Positions 1 to 11,900 of a stretch of 64,000 nt of DNA are shown here, piece by piece; positions within the stretch are counted from its first letter, which is position 1, and each line of letters starts with the position of its first letter. The notes under the pieces are model-generated. The model saw nothing but the letters and a program-made list of their open reading frames with translations, did not search any database and had not been told where the DNA came from. This stretch comes from Cloeon dipterum (lineage: Eukaryota > Arthropoda > Insecta > Ephemeroptera > Baetidae). Location of the stretch: the NCBI RefSeq assembly GCF_949628265.1, contig NC_088789.1, forward strand, positions 28,451,883 through 28,515,882, read 5' to 3'. The position numbers and the translations under genes were made by a program.

Positions 1-2458
1 AATTTTGTTCTTTTACTAATGGTGAGCTGCTGAATGAGGACAAACAAGGCTCGCCAGAATGCGCCCAATCACTGGAGGCATTGCAAAATGTGCGTAAAAC
101 GTGTTGAATCTCGAAACATGAATAAAATCTTTACCCAATGCGCAGATTGTCAAATCGGAGAATGACATCATTCACGATCTTCTCACCACCATGGTGTCGG
201 AGGAACGCGATAGTTTCAGGTGAAAAAAAGACCCTCAAAGGCCCCTGCCTGCTTAATATATATAAGCAAATTGATGTTTTATTTCAGAGTGAGCCACGTG
301 ATGCTGCACGCTATCGACACAAAGTTGACTCAGGTGTATTCTCCGATGCGATCCGCGACCTTGAGGAATATAACACCCAATTGTCTTATTCCAGCATCAG
401 AAAGCACTGAGCGCCGTTTTGCACAACATTTTGGATCGGATGCGGCTGAGCGAGGGCGCCACCACTTTCGTCGGCACGTCGATCAAATTGGAAAATGTAA
501 ACGTGCAAAAAATTAATGAATTCACCAGTTGCATAAACCCTAAGTGTTCGAAGCCGCCAACAGATGGCGCCACCGTAGACTTTCGATTTTAAGGCACTTC
601 CGCTGCGATTTCAGACTCAATCTAGCTACTGTGCATTCTTCAATTAATTTGCTAATTTTTGACGTGCTGATAACCAAACTCGGTTCAGCCAATCGCCGTA
701 GAATCGTGAAAAACTATTTTTTTAAATAAAAAAATCTTTCCCAACGTTTCTACGGCGAATGGCTGAACCGATTTTGGTTTTCAGCACGTCAAAAAATAGC
801 AAATTAATTAAAAAAAAGCAAAATAGCTAGATTAAGTCTGAAATCGCAGCGGAAATGCCTTAAAACCGCTTTAAACAAAATTTTTAAAGAAAGTCTGTGG
901 TTGCGCCATCTGTTGGCGGCTTCAATAACTAAGGGTTTATGCAACTGGTCAATTATAGACTTATTTTTGGCCGAAATCGCTAGCAAGATTAATAATAAAA
1001 AAAACTAGATTTTTTGGCACCAATTAAACCCAAATCTAGTTTTATTTTTTGTTTAATAATCTTGCAAGCGATTTCGGCCGAAAACCAGTCCATAATTGAA
1101 TTTAATTAACTTGATTCCAGGCTGAGGAGGAGGACAACGCCGCCGCTGCAGGTTGCTCCATGTTAAACTTTGTGTTAACAGAGAAAGCCTAAAATTTTGT
1201 AACTTCCAGCAGGTGTCCCAACTGCGATTGATGAGAAATACTACATTAGCTCATCGGACGTAAGTTATTAATCTGTTGACATACTTTTTGACTCGTGTGG
1301 ATGATGCGATCTATTCAGAATTAAAATTAATTCCTAAAATTGGGGTCACTTCTTATTATTTAACTTGGTCAAAAGCTTGACTAACACTCTCGATAATTTT
1401 ATTTAATTATGAGTCCTGGTTAAAACCATTTCAGATTAAATTATTTTTGTTATTCTGGCTGATGTAGAACCTTAATACGTACTATTAAAGTGGTTCGTTA
1501 CAGGGTCACAATTGAAAAATACTTGAATTGTTGGATCGATTAATAAAAAAAGGACCTTGCTACAGTCAAAATTTTCAAATTTTCTCCCAAATTTCCAGCG
1601 CTTGACCACATTTTCTTGGCAGATTTCGGTTCCTCTCGTCGAGATCTGTCCAACAGCGCATGAAACCTTTAAGGGAAACTCTTTGTTATGAAATAAAATC
1701 AGAAATTCAAGTAAGGAGCCACTTTTCTCAAAAATTTACAATGCTTCTTAGGTAAATTTTGGCTTCAACTCGATCCTAAGGGATGAGTTCATGCATTAAA
1801 AATAAACAAGACCTTGATTTAAATACTCAATGAAAAATTGAACCGTTTAAAATAATTAATTTGGATTTTTTACACAGTTAGCAGTTTAATTCCGGACCGA
1901 GTGACAGTTAAATATAAGATTTTTCCAAATTTTTCGCTTTATTTCGATCCCCCGTCGCGATCTCCAACGGTGTGCGAGTTTTTTTTAAAGAAAAATTCCC
2001 TAAATAGGTAAATATTACAGCTCAGAAATTCAGGAAAATTTAAGTTCTTTCCCAATTTTAATTTTAAAGGGTTTCAAGTGGTCGGCGGCTCTGGAATTCT
2101 GCTCGTCGCACAACTGGAGTTTGGCCAGTCCTCGCACCATCGAAGAACTGTCTCTAATCTGGAGTATGGTCCCAAACAAAGGTAAATAAAATTTTCTGTG
2201 CCTTTTTTTATCTAAAACCGTTGCTGAAATCGCGGTACAGATGGTTGGTACTGGACGTCAGCGTGCGCCGACGCTGGACAGTCTGCCGGTCGCTTTTTCT
2301 GGCACGGCACTTTGAGCGAAGTTGCGTGCGATTTGTGGGCCAAAGGACAGCCCAACGAGCTCATCAGGGACTCGAACGCCTGCGCTGCCCTCAACAACGG
2401 ACACCTTTTCGACCAGGAATGCTCCTTCTCCAACCACTTCATTTGCCAAAAGTTTTAG
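1..2458 (+). CDS. C-type lectin domain protein, 5' end outside window
   Basis: Spliced exons that keep phase throughout: 1-89, 146-219, 288-333, 395-496, 1121-1151, 1213-1259, 2070-2181, 2241-2458 (stop TAG). They encode at least 239 residues. The first roughly 115 residues are polar and helical with heptad-like hydrophobic spacing (ALQNIVKSENDIIHDLL, HQKALSAVLHNILDRM), so probably a coiled coil used for oligomerisation. The C-type lectin domain starts at FKWSAALEFC and runs through YWTSACAD, WAKGQPNEL, NACAALN, FDQEC and HFICQKF, with the paired cysteines expected of the fold. At the position that sets sugar specificity it reads QPN, neither EPN (mannose type) nor QPD (galactose type). The WND calcium motif is not recognisable, so calcium-dependent sugar binding is doubtful. 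Intron 497-1120 holds a MITE and a second palindrome. A second lectin gene follows on the same strand. Family call is firm; ligand unknown. Confidence 0.85.
523..950. mobile_element. Palindromic MITE, copy 1
   Basis: A roughly 430-bp near-perfect inverted repeat inside a lectin intron. It begins CACCAGTTGCATAAACCC and ends with the inverse (GGGTTTATGCAACTGGT). The arms meet near 730. Each arm carries the block CCAACAGATGGCGCC (left arm 558-572; slightly altered in the right arm near 903-917). It has no coding capacity. The element matches three other copies in this window and is closest to the inverse of the copy at 16346-16748. The superfamily is not clear and no convincing target-site duplication was found. 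Confidence 0.85.
950..1097. repeat. Second, unrelated palindrome abutting MITE copy 1
   Basis: Arms near 951-1015 and 1033-1097 are inverted copies of each other: GGCCGAAATCGCTAGCAAG on the left and CTTGCAAGCGATTTCGGCC on the right, with a short T/A-rich centre. This is probably a separate small MITE or hairpin element. It lies directly next to the larger MITE, so one may have inserted at the edge of the other. Confidence 0.6.
1500..1803 (+). repeat. Dispersed repeat family A, copy 1
   Basis: Non-coding sequence in lectin intron 1260-2069, marked by CCAGCGCTTGACCACATTTT, then CTCGTCGAGATCTGTCCAAC and CTTAGGTAAATTTTGGCTTC. The same ordered blocks recur at 5196-5450 (inverted), 40580-41000, 59948-60300 and 62716-63135. 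A shorter degenerate piece follows at about 1925-1990. No open frame and no clear terminal repeats. Confidence 0.65.
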
Positions 2459-3116
2459 CTTTTCAAATTATTATTGAATTTGTGATGTAAAAAAATTTTT
2501 AATTGGCAGGGTTGCATTACCACTCGATTTTTACCGAGTTCTTTTGTGCAAGAAATGAATTTTACCCATTTTTCCCCGGGAAAAACTAAAATTTGCGGTT
2601 GGAGTGGTCAAAATTTCCCTCTACTGAGCAGATTTTTTTCTTTTAAATTGCCACTTGCTGCCTCAATTTCTCAAAAAATTTATATCTGGCAATTTTTCAA
2701 GTTGAGGTCATGAGCAAATAATTAGAAAACTGCAAGAAACTGGGAAAAATTGAAAATAAAGCATTTTTTAAAAGCGCATTTATTGCAACCCTGTTAATTG
2801 GAAGCCTCTAAAACGCTCACATTAATTAAAATATTGAATTCTTTAAAAAATCGCTTTTAAACTATTTAATTAGTAAGGCAATCCTCGAAAAAATTCCATC
2901 AAATTTGTGACAATATTTTATTTTTTATTCTCCTTCCTGTTGTTTACATCTCTGTTTCATTCACTTCATTTCCTCACAATCAGAGTTCAATGGTAGAAGA
3001 GTTTTTTTGAATGAAAGTCATGAGTCAAGGGAGAAAAATAGGATATATATGCATCGTGGGATGGCATTCGCAGCTCATTATCAGTCGTAGATCCCTTATT
3101 GTTAGCTCTAGTCAGA
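2459..3116. other. Intergenic stretch with repeat family B and lectin promoter
   Basis: The first half (about 2505-2795) is a copy of dispersed repeat family B: AAATTTGCGGTTGGAGTGGT, a T-rich stretch, then TTTATTGCAACCCTG. Related copies lie at 14820-15062 and 61795-62115, and inverted copies lie in the third introns of the BTB array. The rest is AT-rich with no gene, leading into the promoter of the next lectin gene. Confidence 0.6.
3041..3090 (+). promoter_or_regulatory. Candidate core promoter of second lectin gene
   Basis: A TATA-like run (GGATATATATGC, 3041-3052) lies 30-39 bp upstream of TCAGTC at 3081-3086, which fits the arthropod initiator TCAGT with +1 at about 3083. That would give a 5' leader of about 34 nt before the ATG at 3117. 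Inferred from motif and spacing only. Confidence 0.45.
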
Positions 3117-4356
3117 ATGCGTAGGACTGTCTTTGCATTCATCCTTCTGGCTTTTATATCTCTTACTTCTTCATCAACGGTGAGTTTTTCAATATTATTT
3201 TTCAGTGTTTTTTACACTCTTTAACAGCAGCACGCGCCTAGTTGCAGCGACAATGTGGCGACGCAGAAGTATTTCGCGAAAACCCACGCTCAGCTCGCAG
3301 ACTATTTCAGGTTTATAATTTTTATTCCTCTTCTTAAATTCTTTCACAATCGTATTTTTTTAATGCAGAACCATCGAGACGTATTTTATCTCAGTCCTGA
3401 CCGTTGGCAACCAGGTAAAGATTTAATTCTAGATTTTTATATTTAATTTTGTAACACGTTTTGCTCTCAGAGGCTGAATAAGGTCGACGAGAATCTGGAA
3501 AAGGTTTTACAGCTTTTAAATCAACTCAGAAGCAATCAGGGGGTGATTTCAACAGAAAAAGAGGCGCCAGGAGCAGGAGAACCCACGAACTTAGTCCTGA
3601 CTGATGATCAGGAGATTATTAAGGTTAAAAAAATGAAAACGGTTTGATATTCTAATAAAAAAAATATTTTTCAGCCTCCGAAGTTGGTGTCCGTCGAGGA
3701 AGATGCTGAAATACCAGATTACGAGTCACCACTTGGAAATGGTGAGGCTTAATATTTACTTTTTACACGGAATAAAAATTAAAAAAATTATTAGAAACCA
3801 TGGAAGCACCAACAAACCAGACCGAGGAAGAAACCGAGCTTGTTCTGGAAGAAAAGCAAGTCAACCACAACTACTATTTCAGCGAGGAAGTGGTATTACT
3901 ATTAATTTAGGTTATAATTATTTGAAAACACTTCCAATTTTGCCTACAGAATACCTGGTACGCTGCCGAAGAATTCTGCGAATCGCTGAATCTGACCCTT
4001 GCCTCCATCAAAAGCGAGGCGGAAATCAGATTACTCTGGGATTTGCTCCCTCATAAAGGTAACAAATTTAATATTCGTTGCGACAAACTGAATTTTAATT
4101 AATTAATTTTCTTCTTCATTAAGGTGAGTGCTACTGGACGGGAGGAAGTGATTTCGGGCGTGTGCCCGGACAGTTCCATTGGCGAGACCGAGACGGCAGT
4201 CCGGGAGAACGGGTTGAGCAGCGATTCTGGGGAGTCGGTCAGCCGAGCAACTACGACAAACACTCGTCGACGTGCATTGTTATTTGCGGCAAGAAACTGT
4301 TCGATTTCTCCTGCCTCGACTCGGTCAACTATTTCATCTGTAAAAATATCGACTGA
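3117..4356 (+). CDS. Secreted C-type lectin with N-terminal helical/acidic region
   Basis: Exons 3117-3179, 3231-3310 (or from 3228, also in frame), 3369-3414, 3471-3623, 3675-3741, 3795-3892, 3950-4058, 4124-4356 give 282 residues. Residues 1-20 (MRRTVFAFILLAFISLTSSS) form a signal peptide. Residues 22-95 look helical (RLNKVDENLEKVLQLLNQL is heptad-like). Residues 95-165 are acidic with one N-glycosylation site (NQT). The lectin domain covers about 168-282: NTWYAAEEFCESLNLTLASI, then ECYWTGGSDFG, FWGVGQPSNYD, TCIVICG, and SVNYFICKNID at the end. The specificity triplet reads QPS and no WND motif is visible, so sugar binding is uncertain. Layout and exon pattern resemble the lectin gene upstream, so the pair is probably an old tandem duplication. 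A polyadenylation signal AATAAA overlaps the stop codon (4356-4361), and a second lies near 4368. Confidence 0.88.
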
Positions 4357-4601
4357 ATAAAAGAAAGAAATAAATCGATGGGCTATTTTTACATTATTCA
4401 TTTAAACTTGAGACAAAAAAAATGAAAGTGCGATGTCATAGTCCCCTTAGCGACAAATAATAATATTCTTAGAGGTCGTTTCGTGCGTAAATTATTTACA
4501 TACTTTGTATAATAGTGTCGCTCAGCAATTAAAATAGAGATCTATGCCGCATCTTCAATTCAAATTCTGCTGCTTGACTGTGGCGGACAGCATTGAATTG
4601 A

Positions 4602-5147
4602 TTATTGCTCTGGTCGGGAGCGGTTTCTCTTCTTGAAATTCATTCCGTCGACAATATACACGAGATCGACGTCTTTAAAAGCAGCAGGGGCGAAAATTGC
4701 ACTTACTTGACGGCCACTTTTACGACGAACGGTATTAGACTGATGTCCGTGCCGTGATTCAACAACTCCATTGTTCACAATAATTGCCGTTTGATTGACC
4801 GCATTAAATTTATTTAATTGAAGATTGCAACGGCTGCAATGCTGAGATTTTTGAACCGAACATTTGTAAAATTTTAGAATAATAAATATTTGATTCCATG
4901 AGTGGAAGTGGTGGAAGAAGGAACTCTGTCCATTTTTTGATTTGCGGCTGCGTGTATCAGCGCTGAGTTCCTTATGCAAAGCGGAGAGGAATTTTCTGAA
5001 TTTCATTGCTGTGACATAATATATTTTGTCGCCAGTGTCTGCTCTTGCCTGCCTCAAAATGCGTGTCATCTCATCAAATTGGTTCAAACCTCGACGGTTT
5101 TCGATGGATTTCCCAAGGAACGCCAAGTTGTGAGTAGCCGAAATCAA
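4602..5147 (-). CDS. Unrecognised open frame, 181 residues, doubtful
   Basis: An uninterrupted frame of 181 codons in AT-rich DNA, longer than expected by chance. It reads through segments such as LNQFDEMTRILRQARADTGD, KIYYVTAMKFRKFLSALHKE and VDLVYIVDGMNFKKR. I recognise no domain. A strong splice-donor match (GTCAA|GTAAGT on the minus strand, near 4705-4715) lies inside it, so only the N-terminal part may be exon. Its start lies next to the inverted family A repeat. It could be a decayed gene fragment, one exon of a gene, or chance. Confidence 0.2.
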   Translation of the reverse strand: MISATHNLAFLGKSIENRRGLNQFDEMTRILRQARADTGDKIYYVTAMKFRKFLSALHKELSADTRSRKSKNGQSSFFHHFHSWNQIFIILKFYKCSVQKSQHCSRCNLQLNKFNAVNQTAIIVNNGVVESRHGHQSNTVRRKSGRQVSAIFAPAAFKDVDLVYIVDGMNFKKRNRSRPEQ

Positions 5148-5195
5148 AGAGCAGCGAAATAGTCGTGGCGAATTCCTTCTGAATGCCGCAAAATC

Positions 5196-5450
5196 CTGGA
5201 AAATCTTTGTTGCCGATGCATAAATTCAACCGTTAGGAATCAGTCGAAGCCAAAATTGACCTAAATAGCGCTGTACCTTTTTAAACCTGATTTTATTTCA
5301 AAACAACAAAGAGTTTATTGACGAGAATAATCGAAATCTGCCAAGAAAATGTGGTCAAGCGCTGGAAATTTCGGAGAAAACTTGAACAATTTAAATTTTT
5401 ACTGTAAAGCACGTTCCTTTTTTTATTATTGAAATTTTTTATCGATCAAC
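5196..5450 (-). repeat. Dispersed repeat family A, copy 2 (inverted)
   Basis: The reverse complement of the family A blocks: GAAATCTGCCAAGAAAATGT and GGTCAAGCGCTGGAAATTTC, preceded by the GCCAAAATTGACCTAAATA block. Same order as the other copies but shorter. Confidence 0.6.
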
Positions 5451-5942
5451 TACTTATTGCATTCATAAAAATAATTATTAATTAACTTGTACACTTGCTC
5501 TAGTAAGATAAAAATTATTATTATTGTTTATTCCTCCTCTACAAAGTAATACAAGCATAATAATAAAAATCCAATTACGTCAATTTGATCACAAAATTTT
5601 AAAGTAAATATTTGTAATATAGCCTCTTTAGAATTGCGTTGAGCCAATAAACAATTATTAAATATTTACACAATAAACCATGCAACCGTCTCTGTTTATA
5701 TTTAACAAATTGTGTGGTCATGAAAAAGAATTATTTTGTGGCGTTTTCGGGTGCGGAGGCGCACACGTACGTGGGGCGCGAGGGAACCTTTAAAGGCTGC
5801 GAGGCGCCGCCCCCGCACTGGAGGGGCTCGAGCGCCGTACGTGCATGCACACTGCTTGCTTTTTGACCATCAGTCGTGCTCGCTCCACACCACAGCTAAA
5901 CGCGCCGCCGTGCTGCTTTTTCACCGACTCGCGCCGCGCAGC

Positions 5943-8900
5943 ATGCTGAACAAGGTGCTACCCAAGACCTGTCCCCGCTGCACCGCCTCCGGGGGTAGCA
6001 GCAGCTTCATCCCTCGCCGCCTCCGGGCTACCATCTCGCACGCCGCCGATATTACACGGTAAAAAAATAATATAATACAGGGCTTGATGAGGACACTGTG
6101 GAAAAATACGTCCATTAAGCGAGTAGTGAGGTTTCTTTTTTAATTTTTTTTATTTTTTACTTGCACTGGTTCAACCAAAATGAGTTTTTAAAAGTACAAG
6201 AGTCGACAGATTAGATAGGCTTGCATGTTGACATTGAATTTCAAAGTTAAATTCGGAGCACCTTGATTTTATCTTAATTTTTAACAATTTCTGCGTATTT
6301 ATTCATTGTTATCAGCATGGAAAATTTTAATCGTTGAAAGGAAAAACACGCCAGGTTTAGCGTTTGGACAGATCTGGCGGCAAAATACACAAAAGGTGAT
6401 TTGTGCGTCGGCAGTCAATGGAGCCGGCGGAGCCAAGGGGAGGGTGAGACGGTCAATTGCAATAAAGCACAAAAGATTTCGGCGCTGGGTATAAAAAAAT
6501 TCAGTCTCGACCAATTCATCTTTGCATCATTAACCAATTTTACGGTGCATCTCTCGGCGAGGAATTGAAATCACGCATGCCGCGCGCGTTTGCTGCTCTC
6601 TCTGCGCAATAAACGTGCACCGTTACTCGCTCCAACTGAAATAAGCGCTTCGGTATTCCAAACAATTCTCTTGTAACACCTCCTGATATAATAATTATTA
6701 TGACATGTCTGTTATTTTATTTTAAATTAATTTCAGCGATGCAGTGGGCGTGGAGGTGGTGCGCGAGCCTCCTGCCCCCCGCGGCCTGCCCTTGGTGGGC
6801 ACCACCCTGTCGCTGCTGCTGCGAGGGTCGACCGCCCAGCTGCACCGGTACGCCGACTTCAGGCACAAGCAGCTCGGCCCCGTCTACCGAGAATCCATCG
6901 GACCCGTGGATGCCTACTTCGTGGCCGAGCCGCTCGAGATGCGACGCGTTTTCCAGCTTGAAGGCAAACACCCTCGCAACACCTTGCCCGAAGCCTGGAT
7001 GCTCTACAACGAACTTTACGGATGCAAACGCGGACTGCTCTTCATGTGAGTCGCGAATTTATTGTAGAAATTTTTTGCTGACCGTCAGGCCGACCTTTGC
7101 GTAATTATAAATTAATGAATCATCGCCGAGATAAAATAAAAAGCTGCAGCGGATGCAAAAATATTTATTTAAGTTTGAATATTACGTCTGCCAGGCCAGG
7201 GGTAAATTATTATTACTCGTTATCTCTGCAGCAGACAGCCTATTCATACTGGCATGGCGAAAAAGAGCTGTGTTTTAGCGAAGGCGCGCAATTGTCTCGT
7301 TAAATGTGACCCGGCGGAGGTCGGCGCAAGGACTTTTCCAATCAGCTGTAAACAAACTTGTAATCAGCAACTGCGGCAGCTCCACACAGCACTCTCTCAA
7401 AGTCCCCGATGACTCGGCGGCTTCGAATTTTTCGAATTTGTTGGCACATCAGGATTAAAGATCTCTTCCACGTGTCATAATTGCGTGGCACGTGCGTTTC
7501 TAAAAGAGTTGAATGAAAGTGACCTTGACCTGTGACCGAGAACCCGTGGTTGCCAAGGGCACGGACGCCGGCCGGCCGATATTATTATTATTTAGTGATG
7601 TCACCGCAGCCGACGCGACACCAGACCGCACGCGCCTAAATTTTCACTCTCATATTTACATAAAAAAGATATCGAGACGCGCGTTTCAATCTCGGCGGTC
7701 GGCGCGTCTCTGCATCACTGAATATCAAAAATTGCGCTGACAAATTCCGTCTGTCCATTTGCAAGTGAGAAGAAGAATATAAATAAAAAAAAGAGTTGTT
7801 TGTATCTGAAGGAAGGCGGATCCGCAGCAGCGCGCGCGGTAGCGGTTGCTCGCGAACGTTCACCTCGCTCATTTCGCGCGGCCGGCAGGGTTCATTCATC
7901 GTGTTTCAGCCAAATATTTGTTTCTTGTCACCTGCAGTGCTTTCAAATTAAAAGGGAAAATACGAGCCGCGAGAAAGCGATTGAATTCTCTCACTAAATT
8001 TCTCTCCGTGTTGCATTATTCGATGCACAGGAATGTCTATTTTTACCTGGATCCAGGGTTGCGGTGGACGGGGGCAATTCTCGGGAGAAAAAATAAGCGG
8101 CAGCACGTGTCCTGTCATTGGTATACTGGCCGGCAGCTGCCGCGCGGCAAATAAATCGAATTATTGAGCATAGCCTTGGTAAATCTCACCTTTTCAAAGG
8201 CGCGCGCGAGCTGATTTTTCAAACCAAGTGACCTCTCCGATCGCGAACGCGAGTCTATTATCAGTGTAAAAAACGACACGATATGCCTGCCTGCCTGCGT
8301 GTGGGAAGCACAACAATGAGCTAAGGATTTGGCTCTTGTATAAGCGCCGAGATCCTGCTCCTTCGCGGCCTCGCTTTGTGCTATTAGAAAAGTCAATCTA
8401 AAAATTATTGTTCGTCTGATACGCGGCTTCCTAGATCATTCATAACTGTCCAGTAAATGGCTATTTTTATTTTCGTACATACATGTAATGAATTGGAATT
8501 TTTGAAGCGTCGAAAAAGGGAAAAAACATGCTCGTTTAACAGGGTTTTATGGGCCGTGAAAATGTAGCGTAATAAAATGAGCACCTGAACAAAAATTTTG
8601 TGGGGTCGACGCACCTATTAGGGGATGAGCAAATAGGGGTGGAAGCTTTTTTTTGTTAGCCTTGCCTCGAGTCAAAGAGTTAAAATGGATCACATTAAGT
8701 GTGCACCGTGATAAAGCATAAAAAAACAATGAAAGTGTTACAACACTTCAGCCAGTTTTGTTTGTTTATTTATTTTTACTTGGAGCGTGGAAAGATAATT
8801 TGTTATATAAATTTATCTTTGTGTACGAGAAATTCCGCTCAAAACAAAATTTTAAAATACCCAAAGAGTGCAGTTTTAAGGCACCAAAGCGACCCTTTCC

Positions 8901-11900
8901 AACCCCCACCCCCTCGGATTTGTTTAAATTCTTCGCTCCAGGTAAAGCTACACAATTCCATTTAATTTAGACGATTGACTATTTTTCTGAGCAAATGAGC
9001 ACGAATCGTGAATTTTAAGCCATTTGAACCATACTTTAAATCGACTAAAACCGTGTAGAGCGTCTCAAATCGTCTAAATTGAAACTAGTTGTTGCTTTTA
9101 TCCTGATTGGAAATGGAGCCAAAAGAAATAGTTTACAGAGATTTCCAATGAGAGAAAAATTACCGCGTGGTGTTTATCGGCGTGGTAATGCAAGAACGAG
9201 TATTAAAAAATTAATTATCAGATATTTTATGATTGTTCATAGCTTAAAAATAGATTTAGCGCTTTTTTTGTTACAATTTCGCAAACGAAGAGAATAACTT
9301 TTAAAAATGTGCTTTTATTTGATGCATTTCTCACTAGGAAATTGACGTTCATTGAAAAAAATGCAAAAATCGTTACATTTTTTGTAAATATTGCAAATTT
9401 GAGCCGGTAATTTCTAAAAAAACGTCTATTTTGCACTAAATAACAGTGTTGTGCACTCTTTGACCCTAGAGGCGCCATGACCAGGCGCCCGTATCAAGAA
9501 CCATTTTAATCGGCTGCTTTGTTGTGTGCGGCAAGGCGGGTCACAGAGTACAAGAAACTGCCGCAACAAACAGTCTAAAAATAGTAGACCATTTCCAGAA
9601 AAACACCGTGTTATTATTTTCACAGCCCTACACAATCATTTCATATATTTTATTATAGATCATCCCCGAGGTCACTTTCGGTGACCCCCCAAGGACATTC
9701 AAATTTGACAAAGAAGGTCCCCTATTTTTTGCTCAAAAAGTAGGCCAACTAAGTGGGCAAAACATAAAAAATTGCATTGGTATTTTTAAAATTTTTTTTT
9801 TGCTCTTTTTATCCGAGAACCGGAGGACCGGGAAGGGCGCGCACTGCACTGGCACGAATGCTGAAACCCGGGTCCCAATAACACCGCGAACGGATAACAT
9901 GGGCTCACCAGGCCGCACAGGGACCCAGCCCACTCAAGGGCCACTTGCCTCCGCACCGAGGACTTTTTTTTTAAAGACGTGAATTTTGCAACTCGACAAA
10001 ATAATTGTTTTTTTTTTTTTAAAAAAACTAATTTTTACGCGGGTTTAGTTATAAAATTAACAAAAAATAAATCAAATTCACGAGTTAATTTCCCCCCGTA
10101 CCTCGTGGGGTGCGATTTCATGAAAACATACTGGTTTAATTTTTACAGGAAAGCGCGAACTTTGAATTTGATAGTAATTTCACGCTTTCAAAATTGCCAA
10201 TTTGGATAGAATAAAATGAATTGTGAACAAATTGAAATGTTTATTTTGCCTGGTGTGTTGCAGGAATGGCGAAGAGTGGCTGCACTTCCGTCGAATCATG
10301 AATCCCATAATGCTGCGAGACGACAATGCGTTTGAAGAGCCGTGCCGCCTGGTTGCCGCCGACCTGGTGTCCAGCTGGCGTCAACACGCCAACAAACAGG
10401 TCCCCCGGCTCGAGCAGTCCCTGTACCAGTGGTCCACAGAAGGTTAGTGTTTCGTTTGCTACCCTCAAATGCAGGCTTTTCTTACAAAAATAATTCCAGT
10501 GTTGGTCGCCAGCTTGGTCGGCGGAAGCAAATACAAAGAGAACGTGGCGGCCATACGACAACTGCCGGGCATGCAAAGGCTCAGCGAGCAGGTGCGCCAG
10601 GTCTTCTGCGAGTCGGCCAAATTGTCGCTGCTGCCCGCCAGACTGGCCAGGGCGATCAAACTACCCGCCTGGTCCAGATTCGAGCTGGCTGTCGGTCACG
10701 CCGTGCACGGAGGTAAAAAATCATCAACGTCACTGCTTGGTGTCTATTTGTATCACACTACTGGTTGAAGACGCACAACTATTTGTTGAGCCTATCTTTT
10801 GTGATTAAAATATTACAAAAAATATGTGAAAGTGAATTGATATCGCACTAGTCACGAAAATATTTCAAAATGTAGGTCACTTTACTCAGATTTTGGTGTT
10901 TATTTATCAATATATAACGGATTATAAACAATTTTCAGGTGATTAGTATTAATATGTTTGGTTTAATCTCTTCACAAAGCCTTTTTATGTAAGAAAAATT
11001 CCACTAAAATAATACACCAGTTGTATAGGCCGCCAACAGATGGCGCCACCGTATACTTTATTAATAAATTTAATTTTAATTAACTTCCGCTGTGATTTCA
11101 GACTCACTCTTGCCACTGTGCATTCTCCAATTAAAATGCTTTCTTTTGACGTGCTGAAAACCAAAATCGGTCAAGCCAATCGCCGGAGAGTCGAGAAAAA
11201 CTATTTTTTGAAATATAAAATCTTTTTCAACGTTTCTACGACGCATGGCTGGACTGATTTTGGGTTTCAGCACGTCAAAAGAAAAAATATTAAGTGAAGA
11301 ATGCAGAGTAGCAGGATTGAGTCTGAAATCTCAGCGGAATTGCTTTAAATTAAATTTATTACGAAAGTATACGGTGGCGCCATCTGTTGGTGGCTTCGAG
11401 CACTTAATTTTGAGAAAACCAGCTCACAAGCTTGCATACTAATCTCCCTACTGTAAAATCGAGATTTATTACAAAATTAAGATATTTTTTCTTCAAATTT
11501 CGCACACCAACGAAATCAATAAAAACTCTTTAATTTCGCAAATTCTAAAACTTAACCATCCATGAATGAAAGTTAATTCTGTTGCCTTTCCGCCACGACA
11601 GCCTCGGCTATGGTGCTGGATCTGCTTCCTTTTTCACGCGGCGGCGACGGAATGCTCGATAGAATGCTGGCCGCGGGTGTTGAACTCAAAGACGCCGTGC
11701 GAATCATCGCCGACCTAATCTTGGCGGCCGGAGATACAGTAAGCCAGGACTTGCACGAATTTTCGCGCTCGTAACTCTGGTTATTTTGCAGAGCGCGGTC
11801 ACAATGCAATGGACGTTATACCTGCTGGCCAAAAATCCTGAAGCGCAAGAACGCGCCTTCAAGGACCCGAGTTTGCTGCGCGGCGTGCTGAAGGAGTCGA

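Larger units (their letters stand above)
4357..5942. other. Intergenic region between lectin and CYP315A1
   Basis: AT-rich, mostly without clear genes. It holds one long minus-strand open frame (4602-5147, listed separately), an inverted copy of repeat family A (about 5196-5450), then low-complexity A/T sequence. From about 5735 it becomes GC-rich as it runs into the 5' leader of the P450 gene (GTACGTGGGGCGCGAGG and similar). Confidence 0.5.

Noticed and set aside
544-729. Short frames reading EAANRWRHRRLS...RCDFRLNLATVHS in several places
   Set aside because: They are translations of the MITE arms and occur in every copy on both strands; not protein-coding.
4124-4360. Alternative + frames over the last lectin exon
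   Set aside because: Only the frame ending at 4356 gives the lectin fold (ECYWTGG to FICKNID).
9820-9960. GC-rich island in CYP315A1 intron that first looked like a tRNA or tRNA-derived SINE
   Set aside because: No cloverleaf, no A/B-box pair and no second copy in this window.
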